Part shown: positions 12,293 through 23,904 of the stretch, piece after piece
How the letters are laid out: each line of letters opens with the position of its first letter
Position numbering within the stretch: position 1 is the first letter of the stretch
NCBI GenBank assembly: GCA_963662175.1
Contig: OY759218.1
Coordinates: 16,892,480-16,956,479 of the forward strand
Direction: 5' to 3'
DNA from: Aradus depressus
Lineage: Eukaryota > Arthropoda > Insecta > Hemiptera > Aradidae
Length of the DNA stretch: 64,000 nt
Position numbers and translations under genes: made by a program
The notes under the pieces: model-generated
The model's input: only the letters and a program-made list of their open reading frames with translations
The model's database searches: none
What the model was told of the DNA's origin: nothing

Positions 12293-13677
12293 TGAAAAAT
12301 CTATTCATAACAAAATATTAGAAAACGGACTAAAATAAACTCTGTTTACTTACATCTTATCACTAACTTAATTCATAGAACAGCTGACTGAGTACCCCTC
12401 AGCGTCTCTAACCTCATATATATATTTTCCAAATTCAAACTAGTACTGTCTGGAACGTCCTACAAGTGATAATAACTTGATCTAAAACAATCTTTAAATT
12501 AAGTTAAAAACTTCATAAAAACTACTTTTAAGCACAAAGCAAACGAAACAGGTTATTTGAATATAAATAAACAAATTTGATTCAAAACTCACAGAGATTT
12601 ATTATGAAAGGCAAAATAAGTTCGAATATTAAGACATTATTATACTCGTAGATATAAAATGACCTGCTGACAAGCATAAATGACTCAGTTCGTAACAATA
12701 TCATAGATGTTTGTAGGAATTATTGGAAATGACGCAAAGAAATTGATCTTTTATGTCAACAGTGCATGGAAAATTCTAAGAGTTTTTAGTCCGATTTGTC
12801 TGCGCATACAGGTCTCAATATCTGTTATGGGTGTATCCCGGCCTTAACTCATTTTCGATCTGTTTCGGAACCACTCTTCCAAGACATCACAGATTTTTTA
12901 TAGCTTCAAACAAATAGTGTCATATAATGTTGGATATGCATACGATTTGTAATACTGTGGATAAGTGTAATAATTATATTTATATCCGTTAAACCATAAC
13001 ATGTAATAAGATACATCATGATACTTTATGTATTAGATATAAAAACCGTTATTACAAATTAGAGTCGGTCATACAGGTTATTAGTAGGAACAGTAATAAT
13101 AAATAAAAATATTAAAATAAATAAAACATGAATAAATAATAGAAAATAAATGAATATAAAAATAATAATACTAATAAATACAATAGATAGTTCTCAATTA
13201 TAATTTAAATTATGATAATTATTTTATATAATTCTTCCAAAAGTGTCTTGTTCACGACGATATTTCAGATCGTTCTTACGTCCCTTTCTCAGATCACAAT
13301 ATACGAAATATGGAAAAGAAAGAAAAATAAAATAAAAATAAGAAAAAATATTGATATTAGAAATGAAAATATTTAACAAAAAATAATTTCTGCAGACCTT
13401 AAAGGTGGATATCTGTGTAGGAACTCTGCTATGGAAATAAAAATGAAAGCTAAGTATGAAATAATATATTGCATATGAAACACGACTTTTATTGTTGTAT
13501 TCTATTATTGTTGAACAATGAGAAAAAAAAATATCCTTATCTGGCTCATTGTCAGATGGGGAACAGGAATAACATACTTGTCCCTATCCATGAAATTTTA
13601 TAAGTATTGTTAATCTTTTTGAATTGTTAAATATATATACATATTTTAAAAACCCTTCTAAACATTTTAAATTATGT
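12293..13677. other. AT-rich sequence with a solitary foldback-type motif
   Basis: No gene seen. A minus-strand motif at 13257-13292 (CTGAGAAAGGGACG...CTGAAATATCGTCG) resembles the core motif of the foldback elements but is not paired with a second arm that I could find. Confidence 0.45.
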
Positions 13678-14158
13678 TTTACTTCCCCAGCTATACAAAG
13701 TATAGGGGAAGTTATGTTTTCGGTCAAAAATTCGATGCGAAATTTTTAATGGAATTTCATTTTTTCCGACTTCTAGATTTCAAGAATGAAAACAAAGTTA
13801 TGTGTGTCTGTGAACACGATAACTCCCGATAGAATGAATGTGACACTAAAATTTTATATGTGAATCCAGAACCCTCAACGACGACAACACCTATAGATTT
13901 TCAGCCAAATCGACCAAAGGAATGGGGGGATTAGGGAGTATCGACACGAAATTTTATATATGACCAAAACCTCATAACGACAACACCTATAGATTTTCAG
14001 CCAAATCGGTCAAAGGGGAGAGGGGTCAGGGGTGGAGTTCAACTCAAAGACCCCAAAAATGTAATGAATATATCGATAGGAAATTTTATCTTTAAAGTCA
14101 AAACCCAATGAGGACATAACCTGTTAAATTTAAGCGATGTCACCTGAAGGGAAGGAGG
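13678..14158 (+). repeat. Family A repeat, left part, split by hAT-type element
   Basis: Starts ttttacttccccagctatacaaagtatagggg, with cgataactcccgatagaatg and three modules. It stops at the hAT target duplication and resumes at 14911. Confidence 0.85.
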
Positions 14159-14166
14159 GTTCAGGA

Positions 14167-14902
14167 CAGTGTTGCCAGATTCTTGACGACAACATATCGT
14201 ATCGAGATATCGAAAATTATCGTACGGTGAAAAATGAAATTATCGTACGTTTTATCGTACATTTTTTTTTAATCGTACAAAAAAATCGTACTAAATGATT
14301 ATACAAGTTTCTTATTAAAATTAAAAATTAAAAAAATCATGTTTAATCGTAGACTATATGAACTTTGTTTATTTCAATAATAATTCTTACAAATCGAACA
14401 AATCTCGTTGCAATATTATTGCATTTCGTGCTAACTTTTAATTAAAATCTCTCATTATTAAATTATTAATCTCTCTTAATCTCACTTTTAGTTCCGTATT
14501 ACAAAAAACATTTTCACATAGAATATTGAATAAATATATAAATATTTAAAAACAGATCTTATAAAAATAATACTTTAAATAGAATAATTTTATACGACCA
14601 CAGTTCTTATATTTTATAAGATTAGCAGAGGACATTCAAATACTTGCTCTTTGAATACAACTATGAAGATAGTGTTGAATCGATACTCTGAACATCGATC
14701 TATCGCTGCATATAGAGACCCACATTTACAGAAAATAAGCGGGAAATTTTGAAATGGTTTGAATTTGAATAAAGTAAATTTTTTTATTTTTTATCGTAGA
14801 ATATCGTACTTTTTTTGTTATTATCGTACAAAAATTGTACGATAATCGTACATCGTACATTTTCCTAATTTTACTTGAATTATCGTACGTCTGGCAACAC
14901 TG
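14167..14902. mobile_element. hAT-type non-autonomous element, 736 bases
   Basis: The terminal inverted repeat is CAGTGTTGCCAGA (13 bases, perfect). The 8-base target duplication GTTCAGGA sits at 14159-14166 and 14903-14910. Subterminal repeats of ATCGTAC cluster inside both ends, like hAT transposase-binding arrays. There is no open frame of note. It is inserted in a family A copy whose sequence resumes intact. Confidence 0.93.
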
Positions 14903-14910
14903 GTTCAGGA

Positions 14911-15072
14911 GTTGGGATTCAATTCAAAAACCAGTATTTAGAAGTACACTATATAATAAGTCAACTGTTGAATAATAGTGCCAACGGTTGACTGGTTTTT
15001 GAGAGGGAGCGACAAATTAGTTGATTAATTCGTTCTGGGGAAGTACATTGCGGATGATTCGCCGATTACCTT
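14911..15072 (+). repeat. Family A repeat, right part after hAT insertion
   Basis: Continues ggagttgggattcaattcaaaaacc and ends gttgattaattcgttctggggaagtacattgcggatgattcgccg, the standard 3-prime terminus. Confidence 0.82.
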
Positions 15073-16509
15073 TTTTTTTTAATTGTTTTACCAGACTGCC
15101 TGATGTGGAGGGCAACCTCGAAAGCCGGCTAACGTATAGATACATATAATCTAATAAATAAAAAAACTGGAATGAGAAGTGAATGGGGACTGGTGTGCAG
15201 AACTGATGTAATGTAGAAGGTCCTGAACTTGGATTAACAATTAGGGCTGGCTGGTTGTCTTGACTTTGGCCCTCCAGTGCCCTTCCCAACCCCCTAACTG
15301 CCGTTTCCACTTCCCCTAAGGGTTGCCAAGCCCTTCAAACCCCGCCCCTTTACTTGCCAAACTTTTACAAACACCTACTTACTCGGTTGTTACCTTTTTG
15401 CAGCTCAACTACAAACCTCTCAGTGGCCCATTTCGGCCTGCCTATTAGCCTGGAGCAATCCATTGAGAATTCACGATATCCTGGATCCAGATGCGTATAT
15501 TTCACTTGGAACAATTTATTAGTAATTGACAATCTACTGTCAGCCTATGGATTTGAAAATTATGGTAAAATTTAGTTTCATTTAATGTAGGTTTTTTAAT
15601 AATTCCAAATATTGGCCCAATTTGGTCTCATTCTATTTAATTTATTTTTTCATCATTTAGAAATACAATATTTCATCCATCAGGACATTTTCAAGTACAA
15701 ACTGAAAAATATTACATAGATATGAACGTCTAAAAATTAACACTGTTAGTTTAATATCAAATGTAAATCTTGTTTCTCTTACTTACATTATAACAATCTT
15801 CATTTCTTGTATACTATGAAACATTATTTTTTTATAACATAGCGTGTCAAAAATTTAACATATATTTCCAATATCATAATTATGCTTCTGTAAAAAAGTA
15901 TTTCCAAAATATCTCACTGTAGGTATATGTTTAATATTACTTATAATTATTGAAAATATTAGAAATCATTGTAAAAATACCTTTTTTTCTCTCTTCATCG
16001 TGGTTTTTGGTTCAATTTTTTTTTTTTTTTTTTTAAATAGACAGTTTCTATTTTGATAAACAATTGGAGGTTAATTAGTTATCGATATATTTAAAATAGT
16101 TTTTTTATATATCATCAATTATTATGATTTTTATATTTAGATTTTCATTTTTATATCATTTATAGTCTTATTTTGACTATAAGTCATATTAATTATTATA
16201 ACTATCCTAATTTAAAGATTCTTTTATATTTAAATTCATATTCTATTTAAATATTTGTCCCCCTAATTTTTTAACAATTTTTTAATAAGTTCAATGTAGC
16301 GGTATAGAAGTTATGTAGATTTTTTGAGTCTGATTAGAAATTTACCGTGTTATCAATATTGTCGGTTATGTATAACGCCTCGGGTAAAATTTAGTGTTTC
16401 GAGGTTCTCCGAAAACAAATGGGTTTTTTAAAATAAAGAATAAATATAAAAAAATCAATGGCATATTTTCAGTATTTTTTTTAATTTAATATGATTTTAG
16501 TAGATATGA
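15073..16509. other. Unassigned, strongly AT-rich
   Basis: No gene recognised. There is a short GC-richer patch at 15220-15450 (ccttcccaacccc...) of unknown origin, then sequence dominated by A/T. Confidence 0.4.
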
Positions 16510-16760
16510 TGAAAAAGGTGATTCACCGGCAGTGTACTTACCCAGCACGAATAAATCAATAGTTGACTTAAATAGGCTTCTGAATCCTCATAAAAAATTT
16601 CATGTTGATACATTCATTATATCGCCAGTTTTTAAGGTTTTTGAGTCGAGCCCCCTCTGATCCTCCTCTTTCCTTCTCAGTGGCCGATTCCACTGAAAAT
16701 CCATCGGTGTCATCCAGCTCAGGTTTTGAATTTACGTATGAAATAGTGTGCTTTATATTT
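16510..16760 (-). repeat. Family A repeat, partial
   Basis: Starts ggtgattcaccggcagtgtacttacccagcacgaataaatcaa (terminus) and runs through one module and part of a second. Confidence 0.78.
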
Positions 16761-16927
16761 CGACTTGATATCTTCTTAACGTTCTCTCGAAAAAACATGT
16801 TTCAATCAAATTATATTGGTATTTCTTTAAATATTTGTTTGACATTTCTCATCTTGACTTTCCTTCTGCTCTCCTGACCAACATTTTTGTAATACATTAT
16901 AAATCAAAATAATCAATAAATTAATAG

Positions 16928-17216
16928 TTAGTTATTGTGACTCATGGCCGGGCTTTAACTAAAATTTCATATCGCCTACTACCACTCTGGTGGACATGAG
17001 CCTCATTCTACTGTGGAGGTCCTAAATTTTACTTACCCAAATTTAGTTACCTAAAGTATGAGGTTTTTAAGGAGTATCTGACAACGCACAGGCTCAAAAC
17101 TAAACCTTTTTTACCTCCCAGATAGAAAGAACTGAGCGCCTCGGCCGAGTTTCGAACTCGCGATTTTTAGCTCATTAGGCACGGTTTTTAGCACGCTACT
17201 CTGAGCTACCGGCACC
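16928..17216 (-). mobile_element. tRNA-derived SINE, nearly full-length, diverged
   Basis: On the minus strand it has ggtgccggtagctcag at the head, gagttcgaaactcggccgag in the middle, and the gcccggccatgagtcac end. Several internal deletions relative to the 58253 copy. Confidence 0.85.
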
Positions 17217-17734
17217 TTCAAAACATTAATAGTAAATTTTTCGAAACATTTTTAATCAAGTAGGTACTTTTTTTCTAAATTTAAAAAAAAAAAACTTATT
17301 TTTTTGGGTGGCAAAATAAAAACACCCCTTAAATTAGTTTGCTTAATCTTCATCATTCCGTCGGGGGCAAAGCTAATAACAGGGGCGAGGGGAGGGTGGC
17401 AAGACAATTGTGACTTAAGTCACAAACTCCCCCATTTTGTCTTTTTTTCTTTTACTAACTGCATTCCGGCAATAAATAGACTTACTGTTTTCTGCAATAA
17501 AACAAAAGAAAAAAAAAAGTTTGGGGACCTGACGCATTCTGGTAGAAAAAAAAGGAAGGAGACTAGGGTGGTTATTGTAGCGTAAGGGAGGGCAGGGGTC
17601 GAAATAGATTTGGTTCAACGTTGGAGTACACCGGATCAAATTAAAACGATGTTGAATTGTCATTTGGCTGAAATTTTATTGAAATTATTAAACAATTTGT
17701 AGCAATGATCAAAAAATCAATAATATACCTTTTG

Positions 17735-18245
17735 TACAGGGGCGTATTGTAATCGTGTGAAAATCCGAGATCGAGTTTTCATCGAATTTCAAGTTCCTCT
17801 CTATATGTGATTTGAACTTTTTGAGCTCTCTAACCTAGAAACTATTATAGCTGTGAACTTGAAATTTGAGATGAAAATGCCACTTCTGATTAGATTTTCA
17901 AGGAAATCGGACAAAAATTGTGACCACTTTACTTCGGGGTCTAAATATATTTTACTAAATACCGCTTGCATTATTGAGGCCGCATTGAAAATCTTTTCAA
18001 ATAAAAGTTGTAGAGAAAACTGAAAAACACATTTTAAATTAAATAAAATGTTTTGCAGATAGCCCGGTTTCCGAGATACATGCCGAAAACCGTCCCGAAA
18101 TGTTTTGAAATTCATATTTTTAGACGTTTCCTTGCTATACGCAAAAACGGTTAATCCTATATAAAAATTAGTTCTTACCAAAAATGTTCGTTATTAAATT
18201 TCCAATAGCTTATTTGTCGTTAGCTTTGAGATAGGACCAATGTAC
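17735..18245 (+). repeat. Family B repeat, long copy
   Basis: Shares gtattgtaatcgtg, cgagatcgagttttca, ttgagctctctaac, agttgtagagaaaactg, gagatacatgccgaaaac and gagataggaccaat with other family B copies. The minus-strand frame at 17801-18181 lies wholly inside it and is not a gene. Confidence 0.78.
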
Positions 18246-18252
18246 AGGACCC

Positions 18253-18660
18253 ATATACTTCCCCGGCGAGAATTGTTAAACTATATTTTCGGATTCTCCC
18301 TTAAACCGACCAACCGATTTGCCTGAAAATCAATCTTCTTACTTCGGGACTTCTCATATAAAAATTCACTATATCTGCAATTATTAGGGTTTTTGAGTTG
18401 AATCCCCTCTCCTCTGATCCGCTGGCCCTTCGGCCGATTTCTCTGAAAATCAATAAAGGTTATCCCTATGGGGTTCTGGATCTATGTATTCACTTTCCTA
18501 TCGATTCGTTCATTACATCGCAGTTATTAGAATTTTTGAATTATTACTTCCAATCCCTCCTCCCTTCTCTTCTGCTGATTTTTTTGAAAACAGTATGTAT
18601 TGTACTTAGGGTGTTCTGGACCCAAATAAAATTTCGTGTCCATGTATTTATGAATGGTAG
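18253..18660 (-). repeat. Family A repeat
   Basis: Starts tacttccccggcgagaattg. Three modules (tatctgcaattattagggtttttgag, ttcggccgatttctctg, cattacatcgcagttattag) follow. Confidence 0.75.
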
Positions 18661-18778
18661 TAAATCTATTTTTTCACTGAAACCACTGATGTACTTTCTA
18701 TATTTTACTTATTTAATTATTTTTTTACTGTTACCCAATCACCAATCGCGAGAATCTCTGTCGTTAAGTACACTAAAT

Positions 18779-19343
18779 CAGTGGCGTATATAGGAAAACA
18801 TTTCGAGAGGGCCCACCAGGCCGATTTTATAAGGAAAAAAAAAGTATCACCTTGTATTACCAGAGGTAACATCGGTAGCAGGATTGGCGGTCCCATAGGG
18901 ACTTCTCACAGAAAAATTAAATTTTATTGTTTTTGTTTTTAACTTTTTTAATTTAATTTGAAGCTTTTTTAAAAAATAAACTAGCGAAGTATATCAGTTA
19001 TGTAGTTATTTGTAAGTATTTGATAAAGACCAAAGAACTGTTTTTATGGGGGTTAAGAAATTTAATAAGTTTTTACGACAGACAAAAGTCAATATATAAT
19101 TATAATATTTTGAATTAGGTATAATATTTTTGAGTTATAAAAAATAAGTGAATATATCAAATTAAAAAAATGGTTTCCTTCCGCTTGTTTTCTTTACAAA
19201 ACAAAGTCCAGGTATCTTGGGACACTTGCAAACTTATCCAGAACGTCTTCATCGCCTATTTTCACATCTTAATTAATTTTTTTTTTATTTCGGGGGGGGG
19301 GGGGGCCGGGCCCCTTGGGCCCCCCCCCATATATACGCCACTG
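18779..19343. mobile_element. hAT-type non-autonomous element, 565 bases
   Basis: The terminal inverted repeat is CAGTGGCGTATATAGG against CCATATATACGCCACTG. The perfect 8-base target duplication CACTAAAT lies at 18771-18778 and 19344-19351. An internal G-run then C-run (ggccgggccccttgggcc) near the right end can fold. No coding capacity. Confidence 0.94.
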
Positions 19344-19351
19344 CACTAAAT

Positions 19352-19947
19352 ATAAAACGGGAAAGTCAGTTTGGATGTTTGGCTAAGCACTGCAGTTGGA
19401 AATTCATTGTTTTCCCATGTGCACAAGACGTCGCATATCTAGTTGCTGTATCTGCCTCGGCATCACCGCACGTTTCTTTGTCGGTGATTTTGTCAATTAT
19501 CTTATCAATTGATTTAATCCTTAACCAAAAATAATTTTAAACATTTGCATCATCTCTCATTTTCATTAACTGTTGTAAAATCGCCTTTGAAGAGGAGTCT
19601 CTAGAGTTATACATTAGGAAAAAAAAAACTCAATGAAATAGAGAAGGGGGAAGGTCGCGTGTCACTGACGCTGCGCGTGAACGATACGGATACTTAAACT
19701 CTGCGTCATCAACGTCTTTATGACGCTGATATCCATCGGCCCAATACACTCCCTCTCCTTTTACTAAAAATAAATAGGTGGAATACTTAAGGATTTCTGA
19801 ATGCAAATTTCAAATTAAAGGTGATATTTTTATTGTATCGGGGGTCAACCCGAGATGGTCTACATCTCATACTCTGTATACGGGGTTCGGAAAACTTGAA
19901 ATTCCGTGGAAAGCTCATTATCGAATTTCTGACTATTACTGATAAGC
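19352..19947. other. Unassigned intronic sequence with a family B-like tail
   Basis: No gene seen. The last about 100 bases (ggttcggaaaacttgaaattccgtgg...gaatttctga) resemble the shared tail of families A and B. Confidence 0.4.
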
Positions 19948-19959
19948 TTCTTTTAAATT

Positions 19960-20916
19960 TCTAAGTTGAGAAACGCGGACATATTGTGGAAACTTGTAAT
20001 AAATAAATAAACAAACTTATTTTTGAAATATTGTCTATTCCACTAAAGATATATATACATATATAACTACCGGTTCGGCTTTATACCATCGTCAGGTCTA
20101 GTTATGAACTAAGTCAGTTTGCAGAGAACGACCCTTCAAATACATCTCAGGTCAAAGGGTGCTATTAAAACTTGGGAGTCCCCCGGCTGTACCGTTAGCT
20201 AACTCATGAAATATTTCTTAACAAAACCTAGTTCTAAATTTACATAAAACAATGTCACTAGACTAATACGTGGAAAAATAACAAATAAATAAGTACAAAT
20301 ACAAGTAAATAATAAAAAATAGAAATAAAATTAATAATAATGTTAAGATTTAGATAACTTGAAACATATATGTGGAACCAAATATTAATAACAGATAATA
20401 CAAACATATATGTGGAAACAGAACTGGTTTAGGGTGTTAACAAAGGGGAATAGTTGAAATAAATTTGGTCATTCATACAAATGTTCCTTTAATAAATAAA
20501 GCTAACAAAAGGAGTTTGTATTATCTGTTATTAATATTTGGTTCCACATATATGTTTCAAGTTATCTAAATCTTAACATTATTATTAATTTTATTTCTAT
20601 TTTTTATTATTTACTTGTATTTGTACTTATTTATTTGTTATTTTTCCACGTATTAGTCTAGTGACATTGTTTTATGTAAATTTAGAACTAGGTTTTGTTA
20701 AGAAATATTTCATGAGTTAGCTAACGGTACAGCCGGGGGACTCCCAAGTTTTAATAGCACCCTTTGACCTGAGATGTATTTGAAGGGTCGTTCTCTGCAA
20801 ACTGACTTAGTTCATAACTAGACCTGACGATGGTATAAAGCCGAAACCGGTAGTTATATATATATATATATCTTTAGTGGAATAGACAATATTTCAAAAA
20901 TAAGTTTGTTTATTTA
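19960..20916. mobile_element. Penelope-like foldback element with about 404-base inverted arms
   Basis: Arms 20002-20405 and 20514-20918 are near-identical inverted copies around a 108-base spacer. The target duplication TTCTTTTAAATT (12 bases) lies at 19948-19959 and 20917-20928. Only the left side has an unpaired 42-base extension (19960-20001, starting tctaagttgagaaacgcgg). The right arm carries CTGACGATGG..GCCGAAACCGGTAGT at 20824-20854 and the tag gtggaatagacaatattt; the left arm carries the same motif on the minus strand with a small deletion. No protein is encoded. Confidence 0.88.
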
Positions 20917-20928
20917 TTCTTTTAAATT

Positions 20929-22519
20929 GCTCACAAGAAAGTAAAAATATGAAAAAACAACAGGTTATCATAGTATTATTATTTTTTTCTAAGAAAGTAT
21001 TTGGGCATTGTGGATACATTTTCTTGTTTTGATCAGAAATGAACTGAAATACTTATTTCCTATAGATTAGAATACTTTTTCGTTTTTTTGAGGAAAAGAA
21101 TGTTCTCAAGGAATGAAACTTGATTACTTATTGAGATGGCATTGTATATTTATCTATAGGGCATGATGAGGCCCCAATAGGCTAATGGCTGGTGTCTTAT
21201 ATGGACCAGGCTGTCCGAGTCGCAGACCGGCTCTCGGCTTGTTAAGCCGCCATAAGCAACGAGAAAATTAAGAATTCTTGTTTTTTCCTTTCCCTCAAAG
21301 ATGAACATGGACATATAGACCAGACCACTGACTAGACTGTATCGTGAGAATTCGCACACGATAGACGGGGCTGGGATCGGACTCGGACCGGACTGCAATT
21401 TCCACCACCTCTGTCGCTGTAACAGTCCCTTGACGGTCTGTAGGTAATGCACTTATACAAGAATAGACTAGACCGCGACTGCCTGGATTGGTTTCAACAG
21501 TCTATGGTGACCGCGTGGCCAAAGGAGAGATCTGGCTGGCGATTGGCAGCTGGATTAGTCCGGCGAGTCACTGAGTGAGATATTCCCTGCTTTCCTGAGG
21601 GGGGTACTTGAGCTGGGAAGAAGGGGTAGGACTGGAGGAAGGGGGCTTTAAGCCCTGACAGCGCTGGTGGAATTCCTCAACCTCTTCAGGACCGTGGGTA
21701 GCCTCTGTAGTTCGCGGGGTGCTCGCCCCCTCATAGTCCTCAGGCGGCTTCATGCAGGACTCCGTAGCGTGTGGAGTCCAGCATATTTCACGCATCTGAC
21801 ATGGTGGCCACAATGTCCTTTATTCATTGTGCCTCTGACACTGGGGGGATCTCTCTCCTCTAGTATGGCTCCTCGACCTATTCCCTTATATAGTCTAGCT
21901 TCGTGAGGCTAAATATCTGATGGTTATCCTTCTGGGGCTCAAGATCGACGAAAAAGAGGGGAAAGTATTTGAACGTTACACATTACTGACAGTAAAACTC
22001 ATTTCTTTGAGTTCCTTCTTGTTGAAATCGGTGGGGTGGAAGGGTGAAGTTGCCGGATCACCTTGAAAAGGGCTAATCTTTCTTCAGCTGATAACAGTGG
22101 TAGCTATGGCCAACCTGTTTTAAGTGTTGATAGTGATTCGACAGTCAAAATTGTTGAACCTCAAAACACACTTCCATGCTAACACGAATGCAGAGGATTC
22201 TTAGTGACTTTTTGTCTGAATCCTTATAATATGCTTAAAGTTCTTGTAGGTATCTTTCCCGAGGCGCCGTTCGCAACGAATTCCGGTTGCCTTTTCTTTT
22301 CGATTCCCAATGAAGTGATAATGAACAGGCTGCATTCCTTCGTTGCGAGGTCTGCAAACGTTTTTTACATCCATTCACTTTTTTCTTCGCTAGTAGATTT
22401 ATGACCTTATAGCCGGTTGCCATAACACTTTCTGTATTAACACCAACTCAATCCTCAATATACTTTCTCTGTATCTAATTTTTCTTATTTTATTTTAATG
22501 TTTACCCATATGTTTTCGG
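20929..22519. other. Unassigned, includes possible retroelement-derived block on minus strand (21140-21920)
   Basis: The 21140-21920 block is clearly richer in G and C than its surroundings and has two minus-strand open frames (81 and 100 codons; one with PPEDYEGASTPRTTEATHGPEEVEEF). The minus strand ends gccctatagataaatatacaatg, like a retroelement 3-prime end. No reverse transcriptase or nucleocapsid motif is visible, so I leave it unclassified. Confidence 0.35.
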
Positions 22520-22770
22520 TCATGTGTCTGTGGGAAATTGTATGTTTGTATCCATGAGGACGACACCTATTACTTTTCAACGGAATCGGCCGAAGCTTCT
22601 ATTTGAGGAGCATTACTCAAAACCTTAATAGCTGTCGATTTAATGAATGTATCGACACAAAACTTTGTACGAGGATTCAGAAGCCCCTGTATAAGTCAAC
22701 AAATTATTTTTAGCCTAAACGATCTATTGGTTTCGGAGGTAGAGCAGAAACTTGATAATTGATGAATTCT
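22520..22770 (+). repeat. Family A repeat, partial
   Basis: Contains gaggacgacacctatta, ggaatcggccgaag, taatgaatgtatcgacaca and the ttggtttcggaggtagagc segment before the terminus, which is degraded. Confidence 0.72.
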
Positions 22771-23394
22771 GTGCTTTGTTTCTTCTAGGGACGGGGGATG
22801 GTTCCGTCCTTGCTCTGAAGCTATCTATATCCTGTAGAGATTTGAGTCCATTTTTCTCGAAAACTGCTGACATTCTTCACTCACGGACTGGAATATATTT
22901 TATAAACCTACTTTCTAGAAACTTATAATATAATTAGAAGTTCACGTAACTTGTAATGACATTAAAACTATGATCCTCCCATCTGTCAGCTGTCAAGCAT
23001 GTAGTTTAATATCATTAACACCATCGATTGTCAAGAGAAATTATAATACTGCATGATAAGGTAGGCTTGGAAATACAAGGGTGTGTGAAGTTATGAAACA
23101 AAGGGATACTTGTAAAATCTTCCGAAAATGCGTATGTAATTTTATTGTGAACTTATGTGATGTGGCCAAATTCATTTCATACTGGCAATATTGGGAATAT
23201 AAAAATAATGTGTCGGCATCAGTCTTTTTCTTTGTTTCATTGTACAACGTAATTCTGAGAGTGACTTTTTTATATTCAGTAATGCCAGTAGGAAATGATT
23301 TTGAGAGGGGGGTGGGCGAGGGAGAGTGATCTGTTTAAACGTGGTTGGTATAAGAAAATCCTGTTAGGGTCTGTTCATATTTATTACTATGCGT
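22771..23394. other. Unassigned intronic sequence, family B-related end piece
   Basis: No gene seen. 23278-23370 (cagtaatgccagtagg...ggttggtataagaaaatcctg) matches the end of the 8866-9330 family B copy in the same orientation. Confidence 0.45.
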
Positions 23395-23895
23395 TACAAT
23401 TTAAACATTTGTTTGAAATATTTCTGTAGGAAAACTTATTTTACATTTTCGGGCTGCTATAACTTTGTTCGATAAGGCTTTCGTGTAAATCGAGCAAACG
23501 TTATGAAAAATGGGTTTGAAAACAACATTCAGGATGGTTTTCGGTATGTATCTCCCAACCGATGCGAAAAATCCTATTTCATATAAAATATGCCTTTCAG
23601 TTTTCTCTACAACTTTTATTTTAAGATATTTTTGACTCAATTTGTGTCTGATTTCTGCTAAAATGTAATCAGATCTAAGTTAGCACATGTGACATCTTCA
23701 TTCAAAATTTCAAGTTAATAGCTACAATAGTTTCTGAGTTGGAGCTCTCTCAAAGTTCCAATCACATTCAAATATAGACGCACAGACATCATCGCAAAAT
23801 GGTCAAAACGTATTCAGGGGACCTTGAAACTTGAAATTCCAATGAAAATTAAATTTCGAAAGATTACAATACTTCCTTATTTAATAGGTACAAGA
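23395..23895 (-). repeat. Family B repeat
   Basis: Reverse-strand counterpart of 17735-18245. It contains ttttcggtatgtatctcccaac, ttctctacaacttttatttt and agatctaagttagcac. The end hairpin is tacttccttatttaataggtacaagaaagta. Confidence 0.75.
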
Positions 23896-23904
23896 AAGTA
23901 GTAA

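Noticed and set aside
17801..18181. 126-codon minus-strand open frame
   Set aside because: Entirely inside family B; the 8866 and 23395 copies of the same sequence do not keep it open.
18398..18793. 131-codon open frame
   Set aside because: Lies in a family A copy and runs into a hAT-type element end.
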